From: Roseiarcus sp049513815
GTDB lineage: Bacteria; Pseudomonadota; Alphaproteobacteria; Rhizobiales; Beijerinckiaceae
DNA: 64,000 nt
Assembly: GCA_049513815.1 (NCBI GenBank)
Contig: JBEKVR010000005.1
Span: 8,002-72,001 of the forward strand
Reading direction: 5' to 3'
The translations under genes and the position numbers were made by a program. Below, piece by piece: positions 51,963 to 61,378 of this stretch. Under the pieces are notes generated by a model. The model was not told the origin of the DNA, searched no databases, and worked only from the letters and a program-made list of their open reading frames with translations. The number at the start of each line of letters is the position of its first letter. Position 1 is the stretch's first letter.

Positions 51963-53987
51963 TCAGGCGTAGTGCTTTTCCTCGACGATCGCGGAGTTGC
52001 AGCGGCGATTGATCTCGCGCTTGATCGCCGCGCGGCGATCGTTGGCGACGTAGACGGCGCGCGCCAGCGTCACGAACCGCTCGCCGAAATCGCCCGCCTT
52101 GTCGCACAGGCGGATCTCATCCTCGACGTCCCACAGCTCTTCGTTGACCGCGGCGAGCTCGGATTCGAGTGGCGACAACTTGTCGCGGTCGATCCCCGTC
52201 TCGTCGAGCTTCGCCATGAGCAGCGCAAGCTCGCGGCGCACGTTGACGAGCTTGTCGGGGTCGGCGATCCGCCGCGTCTTGATCTTCAAGATGGCGATCT
52301 TATCGATCAGCTCGCCGACCGCGCCGGGGATGTCGATCGCTCGCCCTGCGCCGCCTGACGCGACGAGCGCCTTGAGCTGACCCGCCATCGCGGCGAACAC
52401 GTCGCTCCAGTCGCCGCGCCGAGTCTGACGGAACAGGCGCAAGGTGGGATACCACGGCGAATCGTCGCGGTCGCGCAACCAGCGCCATTCGGCGTCCTGC
52501 TTCAGCGCCACCCAGGTCGGGCGCGCCAGCGCGCCGGCGAGATGGGCGACCGAGGTGTCGCAGGTCACGACAAGATCGAGCGCCGCCATCGCCGCGGCCG
52601 TGTCGACGAAACCGTCGGACCCGACATCGAAGTCGTCGCCGAGCGTCTCGACTCGCATGCCGGCCGGCAGATCGGCGAGCTGCTCGACGCCGTAACCAAC
52701 CTGCAGCGAGATCAGCCTGACGCCGGCGATCGCGGCGACCGGCGCGAAAGCGGCGAGCGGAACCGAGCGCGCCATGTCGACCTCGGGATTGGGATTGCCT
52801 TGCCAAACGACGCCAATCTTGAAGCCCTCGGCGCCGATGCGCGCCGCCCACTTGCGCGCGCGTTCGGGTTCGGCGGCGAGATAGGGGACAGAGGCCGGCA
52901 CATTGTCGAGCCGGGTGGCGAAGGCGCGCGGCAGGCTGCTGACGGCGATCTGGGCGTCGAAGCGTTCGCCCGTCGGCCGTTCGGCAATGAGGCGGATCCC
53001 GGCGAACGACGACATCAGCCGGTGCAGACGCGGCGGACACAGGAACGTCGGCTCGGCGCCCGCGGCCGTCATCAGTGGCAGGTAGCGGCAGAACTGGATC
53101 GTGTCGCCAAAGCCGTGGTCGTTCATCACCAGCACGCGCTCGCCGGCGCGGCCGGGACCGCGCCAGGTGGGAAAATGCGCGCCGAGGGCGTCGGCCAGCG
53201 ACTTGCCGTCGAGCCAGCGCGCCTCGTAACCCTCCCAGCCGCGCTCGAAATCGCCAAGCATGAGATCGATACAGCCGCGGCCGCTGATCGCCTCGCGATT
53301 GCCGAGAGCGATCGCCGAATCGAAGGCGGCGCTCGCATCCTTTAGGCGGCCGAGCGCTTCCAGCGCCAACGCCTGGCCGTTGAACGCCGCGCCATAACCC
53401 GGCTGCGCCTCGCTCGCGGCCTCGTAAGCCGCGAGCGCCTCGTCGGCGCGATCGAGCTTAAGCAGCGCTGTGCCGAGGTTGAGCGCAGCCTCGGCGAACC
53501 GCGGCTTGAGACGCAACGCCTCGCGCGTCGCCGCGGCGGATTCCTCGAGCCGTCCGAGCTTGCGCAAGGCGCCGGCGCGGCTGTTCCACAGATCGGCGTC
53601 TTTGGGCTTCAGCCCCAGCGCGGCGTCGAAGGAATCGAGCGCCTCGGCGTAGCGCCCGTCCTCGAATAGGAGCTTGCCGACGTTCGACCAGGCGACGGGC
53701 AGGTCGACCTTGAAGCCGAGGGCGCGGCGATAGAATTCGAATGCAGCTTCGCGCTTGCCCGAATCGGCGAGGACGTAGCCGCCCATGCACAATGCCTCAG
53801 GGAAATCGGGGTTGCGGCGCAACGCCGCATCGAGGGTGGCGATCGCCTCCTGTCGCCGGCCGCTGGTCCACAATGCCACCCCGCGCGCGTAGAGCGTTTC
53901 GAGGCCACCCTCCTCGACTTGCGGGGCCAGCGCCGGCGCAAGCGCGCCCGCCACGGAGATGGCGCTTGCCTGCGATCTCTGGGTCAC
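51963..53987 (-). CDS. TPR-glycosyltransferase-DUF6165 fusion protein
   Basis: The 674-residue protein has three parts. Residues about 30-260 are TPR repeats (for example YAEALDSFDAALGLKPKDAD). Residues about 265-570 form a GT-B-like glycosyltransferase region (RVLVMNDHGFGDTIQFCRYL; VVTCDTSVAHLAGALARPTW). The last 100 residues resemble DUF6165 (IDIPGAVGELIDKIAILKIK, with EINRRC near the end), more often a separate small protein. It lacks a signal peptide, so it is cytosolic. TPR-glycosyltransferases commonly glycosylate proteins or build surface polysaccharide; its position beside flagellin, ftcR and a DUF1217 gene suggests flagellin as a substrate, which is inference. Confidence 0.85.
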   Translation of the reverse strand: MTQRSQASAISVAGALAPALAPQVEEGGLETLYARGVALWTSGRRQEAIATLDAALRRNPDFPEALCMGGYVLADSGKREAAFEFYRRALGFKVDLPVAWSNVGKLLFEDGRYAEALDSFDAALGLKPKDADLWNSRAGALRKLGRLEESAAATREALRLKPRFAEAALNLGTALLKLDRADEALAAYEAASEAQPGYGAAFNGQALALEALGRLKDASAAFDSAIALGNREAISGRGCIDLMLGDFERGWEGYEARWLDGKSLADALGAHFPTWRGPGRAGERVLVMNDHGFGDTIQFCRYLPLMTAAGAEPTFLCPPRLHRLMSSFAGIRLIAERPTGERFDAQIAVSSLPRAFATRLDNVPASVPYLAAEPERARKWAARIGAEGFKIGVVWQGNPNPEVDMARSVPLAAFAPVAAIAGVRLISLQVGYGVEQLADLPAGMRVETLGDDFDVGSDGFVDTAAAMAALDLVVTCDTSVAHLAGALARPTWVALKQDAEWRWLRDRDDSPWYPTLRLFRQTRRGDWSDVFAAMAGQLKALVASGGAGRAIDIPGAVGELIDKIAILKIKTRRIADPDKLVNVRRELALLMAKLDETGIDRDKLSPLESELAAVNEELWDVEDEIRLCDKAGDFGERFVTLARAVYVANDRRAAIKREINRRCNSAIVEEKHYA

Positions 53988-54072
53988 GTCGAACGAGTCC
54001 GCGCCGCCGCGGCCTGTCCGCGCCGGATTCGGCCGAACTAAGCGCGCGACGCTTGCCTGAAACTGGTCCCGC

Positions 54073-54963
54073 TCAACCGCCGAGCGACAGGTTCTGAAGA
54101 CTGGTCAGCAGGGCGCTGGAAAACAGCTCGGCGGTTGACGATCCGCCGTAGCTGCTGTTGCCGCTGATGATGCCGCTCATGATCGACGTCGCGGCGTTGA
54201 GGTTGCTCGACGTCGTCGTGCCGCCTGAATTGGCGGTCAGCGGCGACGAAGCATTGGCGCCGCCCGGGCCGTAAAGCAGCGTGTACTGAGCGGTGAAGCG
54301 GGCGGTGAGCTGCTTGACCTTGGTCGCGTCGGTCAGATCCGACATCGGCATCAGCTTCGAGATAATCGAGGCGTTGGTGTCGATGTTGCCGTAAGTGTTG
54401 ATCGTCACCCCGAAGATGGTCTGAAACGCCTCGAGCAGGTTCTTGTCGCCAAGCACGCTGTAGGCCGACTTGATCGTCGGCGCGACGCGCTGGAAATACA
54501 GCGCGAGCTGGACGCCGACGTCCTGCTTGCCCTGCTGGGATTCGAGCGTCTGCTCGGTGTAGGCCGATTCCGTGGTCGAGGCCGCTGCCGAGATCGTTTT
54601 TGAGGTCGCGCTCGCTCCGCTGGTCAGATAGCTGAAGGCCGTGGCGAACTTCGCCCAGTTGGCGTTGGCGAGTTTGTTGGCGAGCGCCTTGTAGTTGGTG
54701 GTGCCATCTGCGTTGGTCACCCCACCTTGCAGCACCTTGGTCACCAGCGCCTTGTTATTGACCTGGTCGCCAAGGCCGTAGGCGGTCAGCGCGTAGGACA
54801 GCAGGCGGTAATTGCCGACCAGGTCGCTGATCGATTTCACCTTGCCGATGTTGGCGGCGTAATACGCGGTCGCCGTCTTCACCGACGGCTCGCTGCCGAC
54901 CATCTTCTGGTAGCGCGCCAGATTGTTTTCGATCGACAGATATGTCGATGTGGTCGTGGACAA
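54073..54963 (-). CDS. DUF1217 flagellar-associated protein
   Basis: The 296-residue protein belongs to the DUF1217 family, found next to flagellar genes in alphaproteobacteria. The start is probably TTG (complement of 54961-54963), giving STTTSTYLSIENNLARYQKM, the usual family N-terminus. The segment VKSISDLVGNYRLLSYALTA, then YGLGDQVNNKALVTKVLQGG, is characteristic. The C-terminus is Ser/Gly-rich and ends LFSSALLTSLQNLSLGG, somewhat like a flagellar axial protein. It has no signal peptide, so if it is exported it may use the flagellar apparatus. The function is unknown. Confidence 0.8.
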   Translation of the reverse strand: MSTTTSTYLSIENNLARYQKMVGSEPSVKTATAYYAANIGKVKSISDLVGNYRLLSYALTAYGLGDQVNNKALVTKVLQGGVTNADGTTNYKALANKLANANWAKFATAFSYLTSGASATSKTISAAASTTESAYTEQTLESQQGKQDVGVQLALYFQRVAPTIKSAYSVLGDKNLLEAFQTIFGVTINTYGNIDTNASIISKLMPMSDLTDATKVKQLTARFTAQYTLLYGPGGANASSPLTANSGGTTTSSNLNAATSIMSGIISGNSSYGGSSTAELFSSALLTSLQNLSLGG

Positions 54964-55714
54964 AGTGTCGCCCCGTCGCCCCAATCGGCGCGCGCCCGCG
55001 CCGCCGCGCGTTGAGACGCGGCGCCGCCTCGACCATGGTTGGCGCGAATTGGTTACGAAAACGTAAACGGCGCCAGTTTGCGCCGGAGGGGGGCAGGCCA
55101 ACAAGGTGCTCGAGGGCGCCTTGGCCGCCGAAATCCCGTTTCATGCCGCGGCCTGCGGCTGACCGCCGACTCAACGAAGCTTGCTGAGCCGTTTTCAACG
55201 TCAAGCGGGACTGTCTCGGAGCAAGACTTCCTGAACCATTATTACGATTTGGAGATGTTCAAGTCGGAGCGCGCGAACGATCGCTCGCCGTGACGGCGCT
55301 GTTTTCACCACAAATTAACATCTGTCGCGATAAGGATGATTCGTATTGCGACCGGCGGCTCGGATGCGGTCGCGCCCTTCAGACTTTCGCACGGCCGGGC
55401 GCGACGAATTCGGCGGTTGGTTTCGCAGTACGCGCCGCGAGAATTGGATGCGTGAGACGCCATCCAACAGCATGATGCTCTTCTGGCGGATCGACTCGTT
55501 CGAGTCATGTCCCCGTAAACGCGGATTGGGTTCTCGCCGAAGCGATTGACACGCCAACTTCATTTCAGGTCCGTCCGGCTGACTTCCTGTCGTCCCGCCG
55601 CGATGCGGTGAACGAGGCGGGGAGGCGCGCCAGGGCGCGGCCGTGGAGCCGGTGGTCGACGCTCGTCTCGCGGGTGGCCGAGCGCGCTCCTCGGACCAGT
55701 TGGTTGCGCCGCCC
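54964..55714 (+). other. Leader of the first giant octad-repeat gene
   Basis: No gene is seen. The right half resembles the leader of the second octad gene: ACCACAAATTAACATC at about 55308 (against CCAAACTTAACTCG at 63211), CTCGGATGCGGTC at about 55360 (against ATCGGATGCGGTC at 63331) and AGCATGATGCTCTTCTGGCG at 55469-55488 (against AGCATGAAGCTTCTCTGGCG at 63360). The shared blocks lie in the same order at similar distances from the starts. The leader contains only one TTAAC half-site, at 55315-55319. Confidence 0.5.
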
Positions 55715-58700
55715 ATGACCTCGATTATCACATCCCTCTCCGCCGGCCAGATCACCAGTCTTTCGACCGCCACCGTCGCCTCGCTGAGAACCAGCGACAT
55801 AGCCGCGCTGAGCACGAAACAAGTCGCAGCGCTCACTTCAACGCAGTTGGCGGCGCTCAGCACGGACGACGTAGCCGCGTTCACCGTGCCGCAAATCAAT
55901 GCTTTGACCCTTGCGGCGATCGTCGGCCTTTCCTCGACCCAGACATCGCGCCTGACCACGACGGAAATCGCGGGTCTGACGACGACCGAGATCGCAGCGT
56001 TGACAACGGCGCAGATCGGCGCGCTGACGACGAGCCAGGCGGTGGCGCTCGCGATGGCGGAGATCACGGCGCTGACCACGACGCAGGTCGCCGCGCTGAA
56101 CACGAGCGACGTCGCCGCGCTGTTGACTGGTGAGATCGCTGCGCTCGGCACGAAGGGCGTCACCGCGCTCGTCACCGCCCAGATCGACGCGCTCACGACC
56201 ACAGAGGTTGCGGCCCTGACGACAAGCGAAGTCTCAGCGTTGCGTACGGCCCAGATCGCCGCACTGACGACCGATCAGGCCGCAGCCCTCTCGACGTCGC
56301 AAACCGCGTCGTTGACGACGGCGCAGATCGTCGCGCTGACGACCCGGCAGATTGCTGCGCTGACGACCGGCCAAGCCGCGGCCCTTTCGACGTCGCAGAT
56401 CGCGTCGTTGACGACGATGCAGGTCGCCGCGCTGACCACCGGCGATGTTGCGGCGCTGTCGACCAGCCAAACCGCGGCGTTCGGATCGAAGGACGTCCCG
56501 GCGCTCTCCGCCATCCAACTCGGCGCGCTCTCGACTGGCGATGTCGCGGCCTTGACGACGAGCGCGGTCGTCGCGCTGAAGACCAGTCAGATCGCCGCGC
56601 TGACGACCGACCAGGCGGCGGCGCTGATGACGACCCAGATCGCAGCTTTGACCTCGACGCAGGTCTCGGCGTTGTCGACGAGCAATGTCGCCGCGCTTTC
56701 GACGGGTCAGATCGCCGCGTTGAGCAACGCAGCGTTTTCATCGCTGAAAGCAGGTCAGATCGCCGCGCTGACAACTGACCAAGCTGCGGCGCTTTCAACA
56801 TCGCAGATCGGGGCGTTGACGACGACGCAGGTCGCCGCGCTGACCACCGCTGACGTTGCGGCGCTGTCGACCAGCCAGCTCGTGGCGTTCGGATCGAAGG
56901 ATGTTCCGGCGCTCTCCGCCATCCAGATCGGCGCGTTCTCGACAAGCGATATCGCAGCCTTGACGACAAGCGCGATCGCGGCGCTGACGACAAGCGAAAT
57001 CACCGTACTGACGACCGACCAAGCGGCGGCGCTGACGACGGCCCAGATCGCAGCCTTGACTTCGACGCAGGTCTCGACGTTCCCGACGAGCAATGTCGCA
57101 GCGCTTTCGACGGGTCAAATCGCCGCGCTGAGCACGAAGGCGTTGACGTCTTTGACGGGGCGGCAGATCGACGCGTTGACGACCGGGCAAGCCGCGGCGC
57201 TTTCGACGTTGCAAATTGCGTCGTTGACGACGACACAGGTCGCCGCGCTGACAACCGACGAAGTTGCGGCGCTATCGACCGGCCAGATCGCCGCGTTGGG
57301 ATCGAAAGGCGTCCCGGCGCTCTCGGTCATCCAAATTGCCGCGCTGACGACGGATGACATCGCAGCCCTTGCGACGAGTCAGGTCTCGGCGCTGCGGTCG
57401 GCCCAGATCGGCGCATTGTCGACGGCTCAAGCCGCCGCCCTGACGACGGTCCAAGTCGCCGTTCTGGCGTCGGCCCAGGCGATCGCGCTTAGCACGAGCA
57501 ATGTCGCAGCGCTCTCCACCGACCAAATTGCCGCGCTGAACACGAAAGCGTTGGCGTCCTTGACGGGGCGGCAGGTCGCCGCGCTGACGACTGACCAAAC
57601 CGTGGCCCTTTCGACGTCTCAGATCGCGTCGTTGACGACGACGCAGGTCGCCGCGCTGACGACCGACGACGTGGCGGCGCTGTCTTCCGGCCAGATCGCC
57701 GCGTTCCGATCGAACGACATTTCGGCGCTGACCTCCGCCCAGATCGTCGCGTTGACGACAGGCGACGTCGCAGCGCTTGCGCCGAGCCAGGTCGCGGCGC
57801 TGCGGTCGACTCAGATCGGCGCGTTGTCGACGGATCAAGCCGCCGCTCTGACGACGGCTCAGGTTGCCGTTCTGACCGCGACTCAGGCGAGCGCGCTTGG
57901 CGCGAGCAACATCGCCGCGCTCTCCACCGACCAGATCGCCGCGCTGAGCAGCGCAGCGTTTTCATCGCTGAAGACAGGTCAGATCGCCGCGCTGACGACC
58001 GACCAGGTTGCGGCGCTGGCGACGGTCCAGATCGCGTCCCTAACGAACGCCCAGGTCGCTGCACTGACAACCGACGACGTGGCGGCGCTGTCGACCAACC
58101 AGTTCGTCGCGTTCGGATCGAAGGACATTCCGGCTCTAATCTCCAGCCAGATCGCCGCGCTGACGACGGGCGAAGTCGCGGCCCTGGCCTCGAGCGAGGT
58201 TTTGGCGTTGCGGTCGGCCCAGATTGGCGCGTTGTCGACGGATCAAGTCGCCGCGCTGACGACGGCCCAAGTTGGCCTTCTGAGCTCGGCCCAGGCGATC
58301 GCGCTTGGCGCGAGCAACATCGCCGCCCTCTCCACCGACCAGATCGCCGCGCTGAGCGGCGCAGCGGTTTCATCGCTGAAGACAGGTCAGATCGCCGCGC
58401 TGACGACCGACCAGGTCGCAGCGCTGACGACGGTCCAGATTGCATCCCTGACGAGCGCCCAGGTCGCTGCGCTGGCGACCGACGACGTGGCGGCGCTGTC
58501 GACGAGCCAGATCCCAGCGCTGAGCAACACGGCGTTTTCATCGCTGAAAGCGGGTCAGGTGGCTGTGCTGACGACCGACCAAGTCGCGGCGATTTCGACG
58601 TCGCAGATCGCGTTGTTGTCGACGACGCAGGCCGCCGCGCTGACGACCAGCGACGTTGCGGCGCTGTCGACGCGCCAGATCGCCGCGCTCAGCGCGAAAG

Positions 58701-61378
58701 GAGTCGCCGCGCTAGTCTCCAACCAGATCGTCGCACTGTCGACGGATGACGTCGCAGCCCTGACGACGAGCCAGGTCTCGGCGCTGCAGTCGGCGCAGAT
58801 TGGCGCACTGTCCACAGATCAGATCGCCGCGCTGACGACGACGCAGATGAGCGTGCTGAGTTCGACGCAGGCGTTGTCATTGTCCACGAGTGACGTCGCC
58901 GCGCTTTCCACTGACCAGATCGCCGCGGTGAATACGCGAGCGCTCGCGGCGCTGACGACAGGCCAGATCAGAGCGCTGACGACGGATCAGACCGCCGCGT
59001 TGACAGCGAACCAAATCGTTGCGCTCACCACGACACAGGCGGCGGCGCTTTCGACGAGCAACGTGGCGGCGCTCACCACCGATCAGCTCTCGGCGTTGAC
59101 GATCCGGGTCGTTTCAGCGCTGACGACGGGCCAGATCGGCGCACTTGCAACGAATCAGGCCGCAGCCCTTTCGACGGCGCAGATCGCGTCGTTGACGACG
59201 ACGCAAGTCGCGGTGCTGACGACCGCCGATGTTGCGGCGCTCTCCACCGACCAGATCGCGGCGTTCGGCTCGAAGGACATTCCGGCGCTTATCGCCAGTC
59301 AGGTCGCCGCGCTTTCGACCGCCGACATCGCGGCCCTGACGACTCGCGAGGTCTCGGCGCTGACCACGACCCAGATCAGCGTCATGTCGAGGGATCAAGC
59401 CGCCGCGCTGACGGACGCTCAAGTCTCCGTTCTGAGTTCGACGCAGGCGGCTTCGCTGTCGACGGCAAGTGTCGGCGCGCTTTCGACCGACCAGATCACC
59501 GCGGTGAATACGCGAGCGCTCGCAGCGCTGACGACGGCCCAGATCGGCGCGATCTCGACAGTTCAAGCCGCCGCGCTGACGACGGCTCAGGCAGCCGCGC
59601 TCAGCTCGACCCAAGCTTCGGCGCTTTCGACGGCCCAGATCGCCGCGCTCTCCGTCGACCAAATCAACGCGCTTAACACGAGCGCGGTTTCGTCGTTGAC
59701 GACGACGCAGATCGCCGCGCTGACGACCGATGACGTGACGGCGCTGTCGACGACCCAGGTGTCGTCGCTGCGGACGACCCAGGTCGGCGCGCTGTCGACG
59801 GACCAGATCGGCGCACTGACGACCGACCAGATCGTCTCGCTGACGACGACCCAGGTTGCGGCGCTCTCGACGAGTAGTGTGGCCACGCTTTCGGCCGATC
59901 AGCTGGCGGCGGTGTCCGCGCCTGAGCTTGCCTCGTTGACGACGGCCCAGATCGGCGCGCTGACGACGGACCAGATCGCCACGCTGACGACTTCTCAGGC
60001 GGCCGCGCTCAGCTCGACCCAGGCCTCGACGCTTTCGACGGCTCAGATCGGCGCGCTGACGACGGGCCAGATCGGCGCGCTGAACACCAGCGCGGTTTCG
60101 TCGTTGACGACGACACAGATCGCTGCGCTGACGACCGACGACGTGACGGCCATGTCGACAATTCAGGTCTCGTCGCTGCGGACGGTCCAGATCGGCGCGC
60201 TGTCGACCGTCCAGATCGGCGCACTGTCGACCGATCAGATCGTTTCGCTGACGACGGCTCAGGTCGCGGCGCTATCGACGAGCAGTGTGGCTGCACTTTC
60301 GACCGATCAGGTCGCGGCGATAGCCGCGCCTGAGCTCGCCTCGTTGACGACGGCCCAGATCGGCGCGCTGACGGCGGGCCAGGTCGGCGCGCTGAGCACC
60401 GATCAAGTGGCGGCGCTGAGGACGGATCAGGTCGCGACGCTGACGACCGACGACGTGGCGGCGTTGACGACGGACCAGATCGGCGCGCTGAGCGCCGATC
60501 AGGCGGCGGCGCTGACGACGGATCAGATCGCGGCGCTGACGACCAACGACGTGGCGGCGTTGACGACGGACCAGGTCGCAGCGCTGACGACGGACCAGAT
60601 CGGCGCGCTGACGACGGACCAGGTCGGCGCGCTGAGCGCCGATCAGGCGGCGGCGCTGACGACGGATCAGGTCGCGGCGTTGACGACCGACGACGTGGCG
60701 GCGTTGACGACGATCCAGATCGCCGCGCTGACGACGGCCCAGATCGGCGTATTGACGACGGATCAGGTCGGCGCGCTGAGCGCCGATCAGGCGGCGGCGC
60801 TGACGACGGGTCAGGTCGCGGCGCTGACGACCGACGCCGTGGCGGCGTTGACGACGGGCCAGATCGGCGCACTGAGCGCCGATCAAGCGGCAGCGTTGAC
60901 GACGAGTCAGACCGCGGCGCTGACGACCGCCGACGTGGCGGCGTTGACGACGGACCAGATCGCGGCTCTGACGACTGATGATGCGGCGACGCTGACGACG
61001 GCCCAGATCGGCGCGCTGAGCGCCGATCAGGTGGCGGCGCTGACGACGGGTCAGGTCGCGGCGCTGACGACCGCCGACGTGGCGGCGTTGACGACGGACC
61101 AGATCGCCGTGCTGAGCACCGATCAGGCGGCTGCGCTGACGACGGACCAGATCGGCGCGCTGACGTCGGACCAGGTCGGAGCGCTGCCCATAGACGACGT
61201 GGCGGCGCTGTCCACGGGGCAACTCGACGCGATCTTGACTTCGTCAGTCGCCGGCCTGTCGACAAGCGATATCGTCGCCCTCGACAGCGCGCAGGCGACC
61301 GCGCTGACCCCGGCACAGGTTCACGCGTTCACGTCGGCGCAACTGGCCGCCGTGTTGCAAGCCTACGAGAACTACTAG
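55715..61378 (+). CDS. Giant octapeptide-repeat protein (1887 residues), copy 1
   Basis: I do not recognise a named family. After MTSIIT the entire protein is built of octads of the form A-L-[ST]-T-x-[QDE]-[IVA]-x; residues 7-1886 divide exactly into 235 units with no insertion or deletion. Composition is extreme: Ala, Leu, Thr, Ser, Gln, Asp, Ile, Val and Gly dominate, Cys and Trp are absent, and Tyr occurs only at the end (AYENY). No signal peptide, membrane span, RTX repeat or autotransporter end is visible. [ST]-x-x-[QDE] is a classic helix N-cap, so a solenoid of very short helices is possible, and a beta-solenoid is an alternative. The start at 55715 is chosen because it aligns with the second copy (MSIISSLS). 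Its neighbours are flagellar-associated genes and glf. Confidence 0.85.
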   Translation: MTSIITSLSAGQITSLSTATVASLRTSDIAALSTKQVAALTSTQLAALSTDDVAAFTVPQINALTLAAIVGLSSTQTSRLTTTEIAGLTTTEIAALTTAQIGALTTSQAVALAMAEITALTTTQVAALNTSDVAALLTGEIAALGTKGVTALVTAQIDALTTTEVAALTTSEVSALRTAQIAALTTDQAAALSTSQTASLTTAQIVALTTRQIAALTTGQAAALSTSQIASLTTMQVAALTTGDVAALSTSQTAAFGSKDVPALSAIQLGALSTGDVAALTTSAVVALKTSQIAALTTDQAAALMTTQIAALTSTQVSALSTSNVAALSTGQIAALSNAAFSSLKAGQIAALTTDQAAALSTSQIGALTTTQVAALTTADVAALSTSQLVAFGSKDVPALSAIQIGAFSTSDIAALTTSAIAALTTSEITVLTTDQAAALTTAQIAALTSTQVSTFPTSNVAALSTGQIAALSTKALTSLTGRQIDALTTGQAAALSTLQIASLTTTQVAALTTDEVAALSTGQIAALGSKGVPALSVIQIAALTTDDIAALATSQVSALRSAQIGALSTAQAAALTTVQVAVLASAQAIALSTSNVAALSTDQIAALNTKALASLTGRQVAALTTDQTVALSTSQIASLTTTQVAALTTDDVAALSSGQIAAFRSNDISALTSAQIVALTTGDVAALAPSQVAALRSTQIGALSTDQAAALTTAQVAVLTATQASALGASNIAALSTDQIAALSSAAFSSLKTGQIAALTTDQVAALATVQIASLTNAQVAALTTDDVAALSTNQFVAFGSKDIPALISSQIAALTTGEVAALASSEVLALRSAQIGALSTDQVAALTTAQVGLLSSAQAIALGASNIAALSTDQIAALSGAAVSSLKTGQIAALTTDQVAALTTVQIASLTSAQVAALATDDVAALSTSQIPALSNTAFSSLKAGQVAVLTTDQVAAISTSQIALLSTTQAAALTTSDVAALSTRQIAALSAKGVAALVSNQIVALSTDDVAALTTSQVSALQSAQIGALSTDQIAALTTTQMSVLSSTQALSLSTSDVAALSTDQIAAVNTRALAALTTGQIRALTTDQTAALTANQIVALTTTQAAALSTSNVAALTTDQLSALTIRVVSALTTGQIGALATNQAAALSTAQIASLTTTQVAVLTTADVAALSTDQIAAFGSKDIPALIASQVAALSTADIAALTTREVSALTTTQISVMSRDQAAALTDAQVSVLSSTQAASLSTASVGALSTDQITAVNTRALAALTTAQIGAISTVQAAALTTAQAAALSSTQASALSTAQIAALSVDQINALNTSAVSSLTTTQIAALTTDDVTALSTTQVSSLRTTQVGALSTDQIGALTTDQIVSLTTTQVAALSTSSVATLSADQLAAVSAPELASLTTAQIGALTTDQIATLTTSQAAALSSTQASTLSTAQIGALTTGQIGALNTSAVSSLTTTQIAALTTDDVTAMSTIQVSSLRTVQIGALSTVQIGALSTDQIVSLTTAQVAALSTSSVAALSTDQVAAIAAPELASLTTAQIGALTAGQVGALSTDQVAALRTDQVATLTTDDVAALTTDQIGALSADQAAALTTDQIAALTTNDVAALTTDQVAALTTDQIGALTTDQVGALSADQAAALTTDQVAALTTDDVAALTTIQIAALTTAQIGVLTTDQVGALSADQAAALTTGQVAALTTDAVAALTTGQIGALSADQAAALTTSQTAALTTADVAALTTDQIAALTTDDAATLTTAQIGALSADQVAALTTGQVAALTTADVAALTTDQIAVLSTDQAAALTTDQIGALTSDQVGALPIDDVAALSTGQLDAILTSSVAGLSTSDIVALDSAQATALTPAQVHAFTSAQLAAVLQAYENY
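55733..61372 (+). repeat. 235-unit 24-bp coding repeat with a 408-bp higher-order unit
   Basis: The DNA period is 24 bp, typified by CTGACGACGGCCCAGATCGG. Variant octads containing the FGSKD/LGSKG/FRSND type mark a longer unit: these occur at 56480, 56888, 57296, 57704 and 58112, exactly 408 bp (17 octads) apart. Later spacings are 576 bp (58688, 59264) and the earlier one from 56144 is 336 bp, all multiples of 24. Towards the 3' end (about 60400-61190) the units become nearly identical, suggesting recent expansion there. Confidence 0.9.

Noticed and set aside
60009..61316. Long antisense open frames over the octad array (for example 435 codons of Arg/Ser/Pro-rich repeats)
   Set aside because: They mirror the 24-bp periodicity of the sense gene, because a repeat without stops in one unit has none in any. 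The sense frame alone has a start matched in the paralogue and a defined end.
55733..61372. CRISPR array suggested by regular 24-bp repeats
   Set aside because: There are no spacers: the repeats abut each other, are translated in one open frame, and vary between units. No cas genes are nearby.
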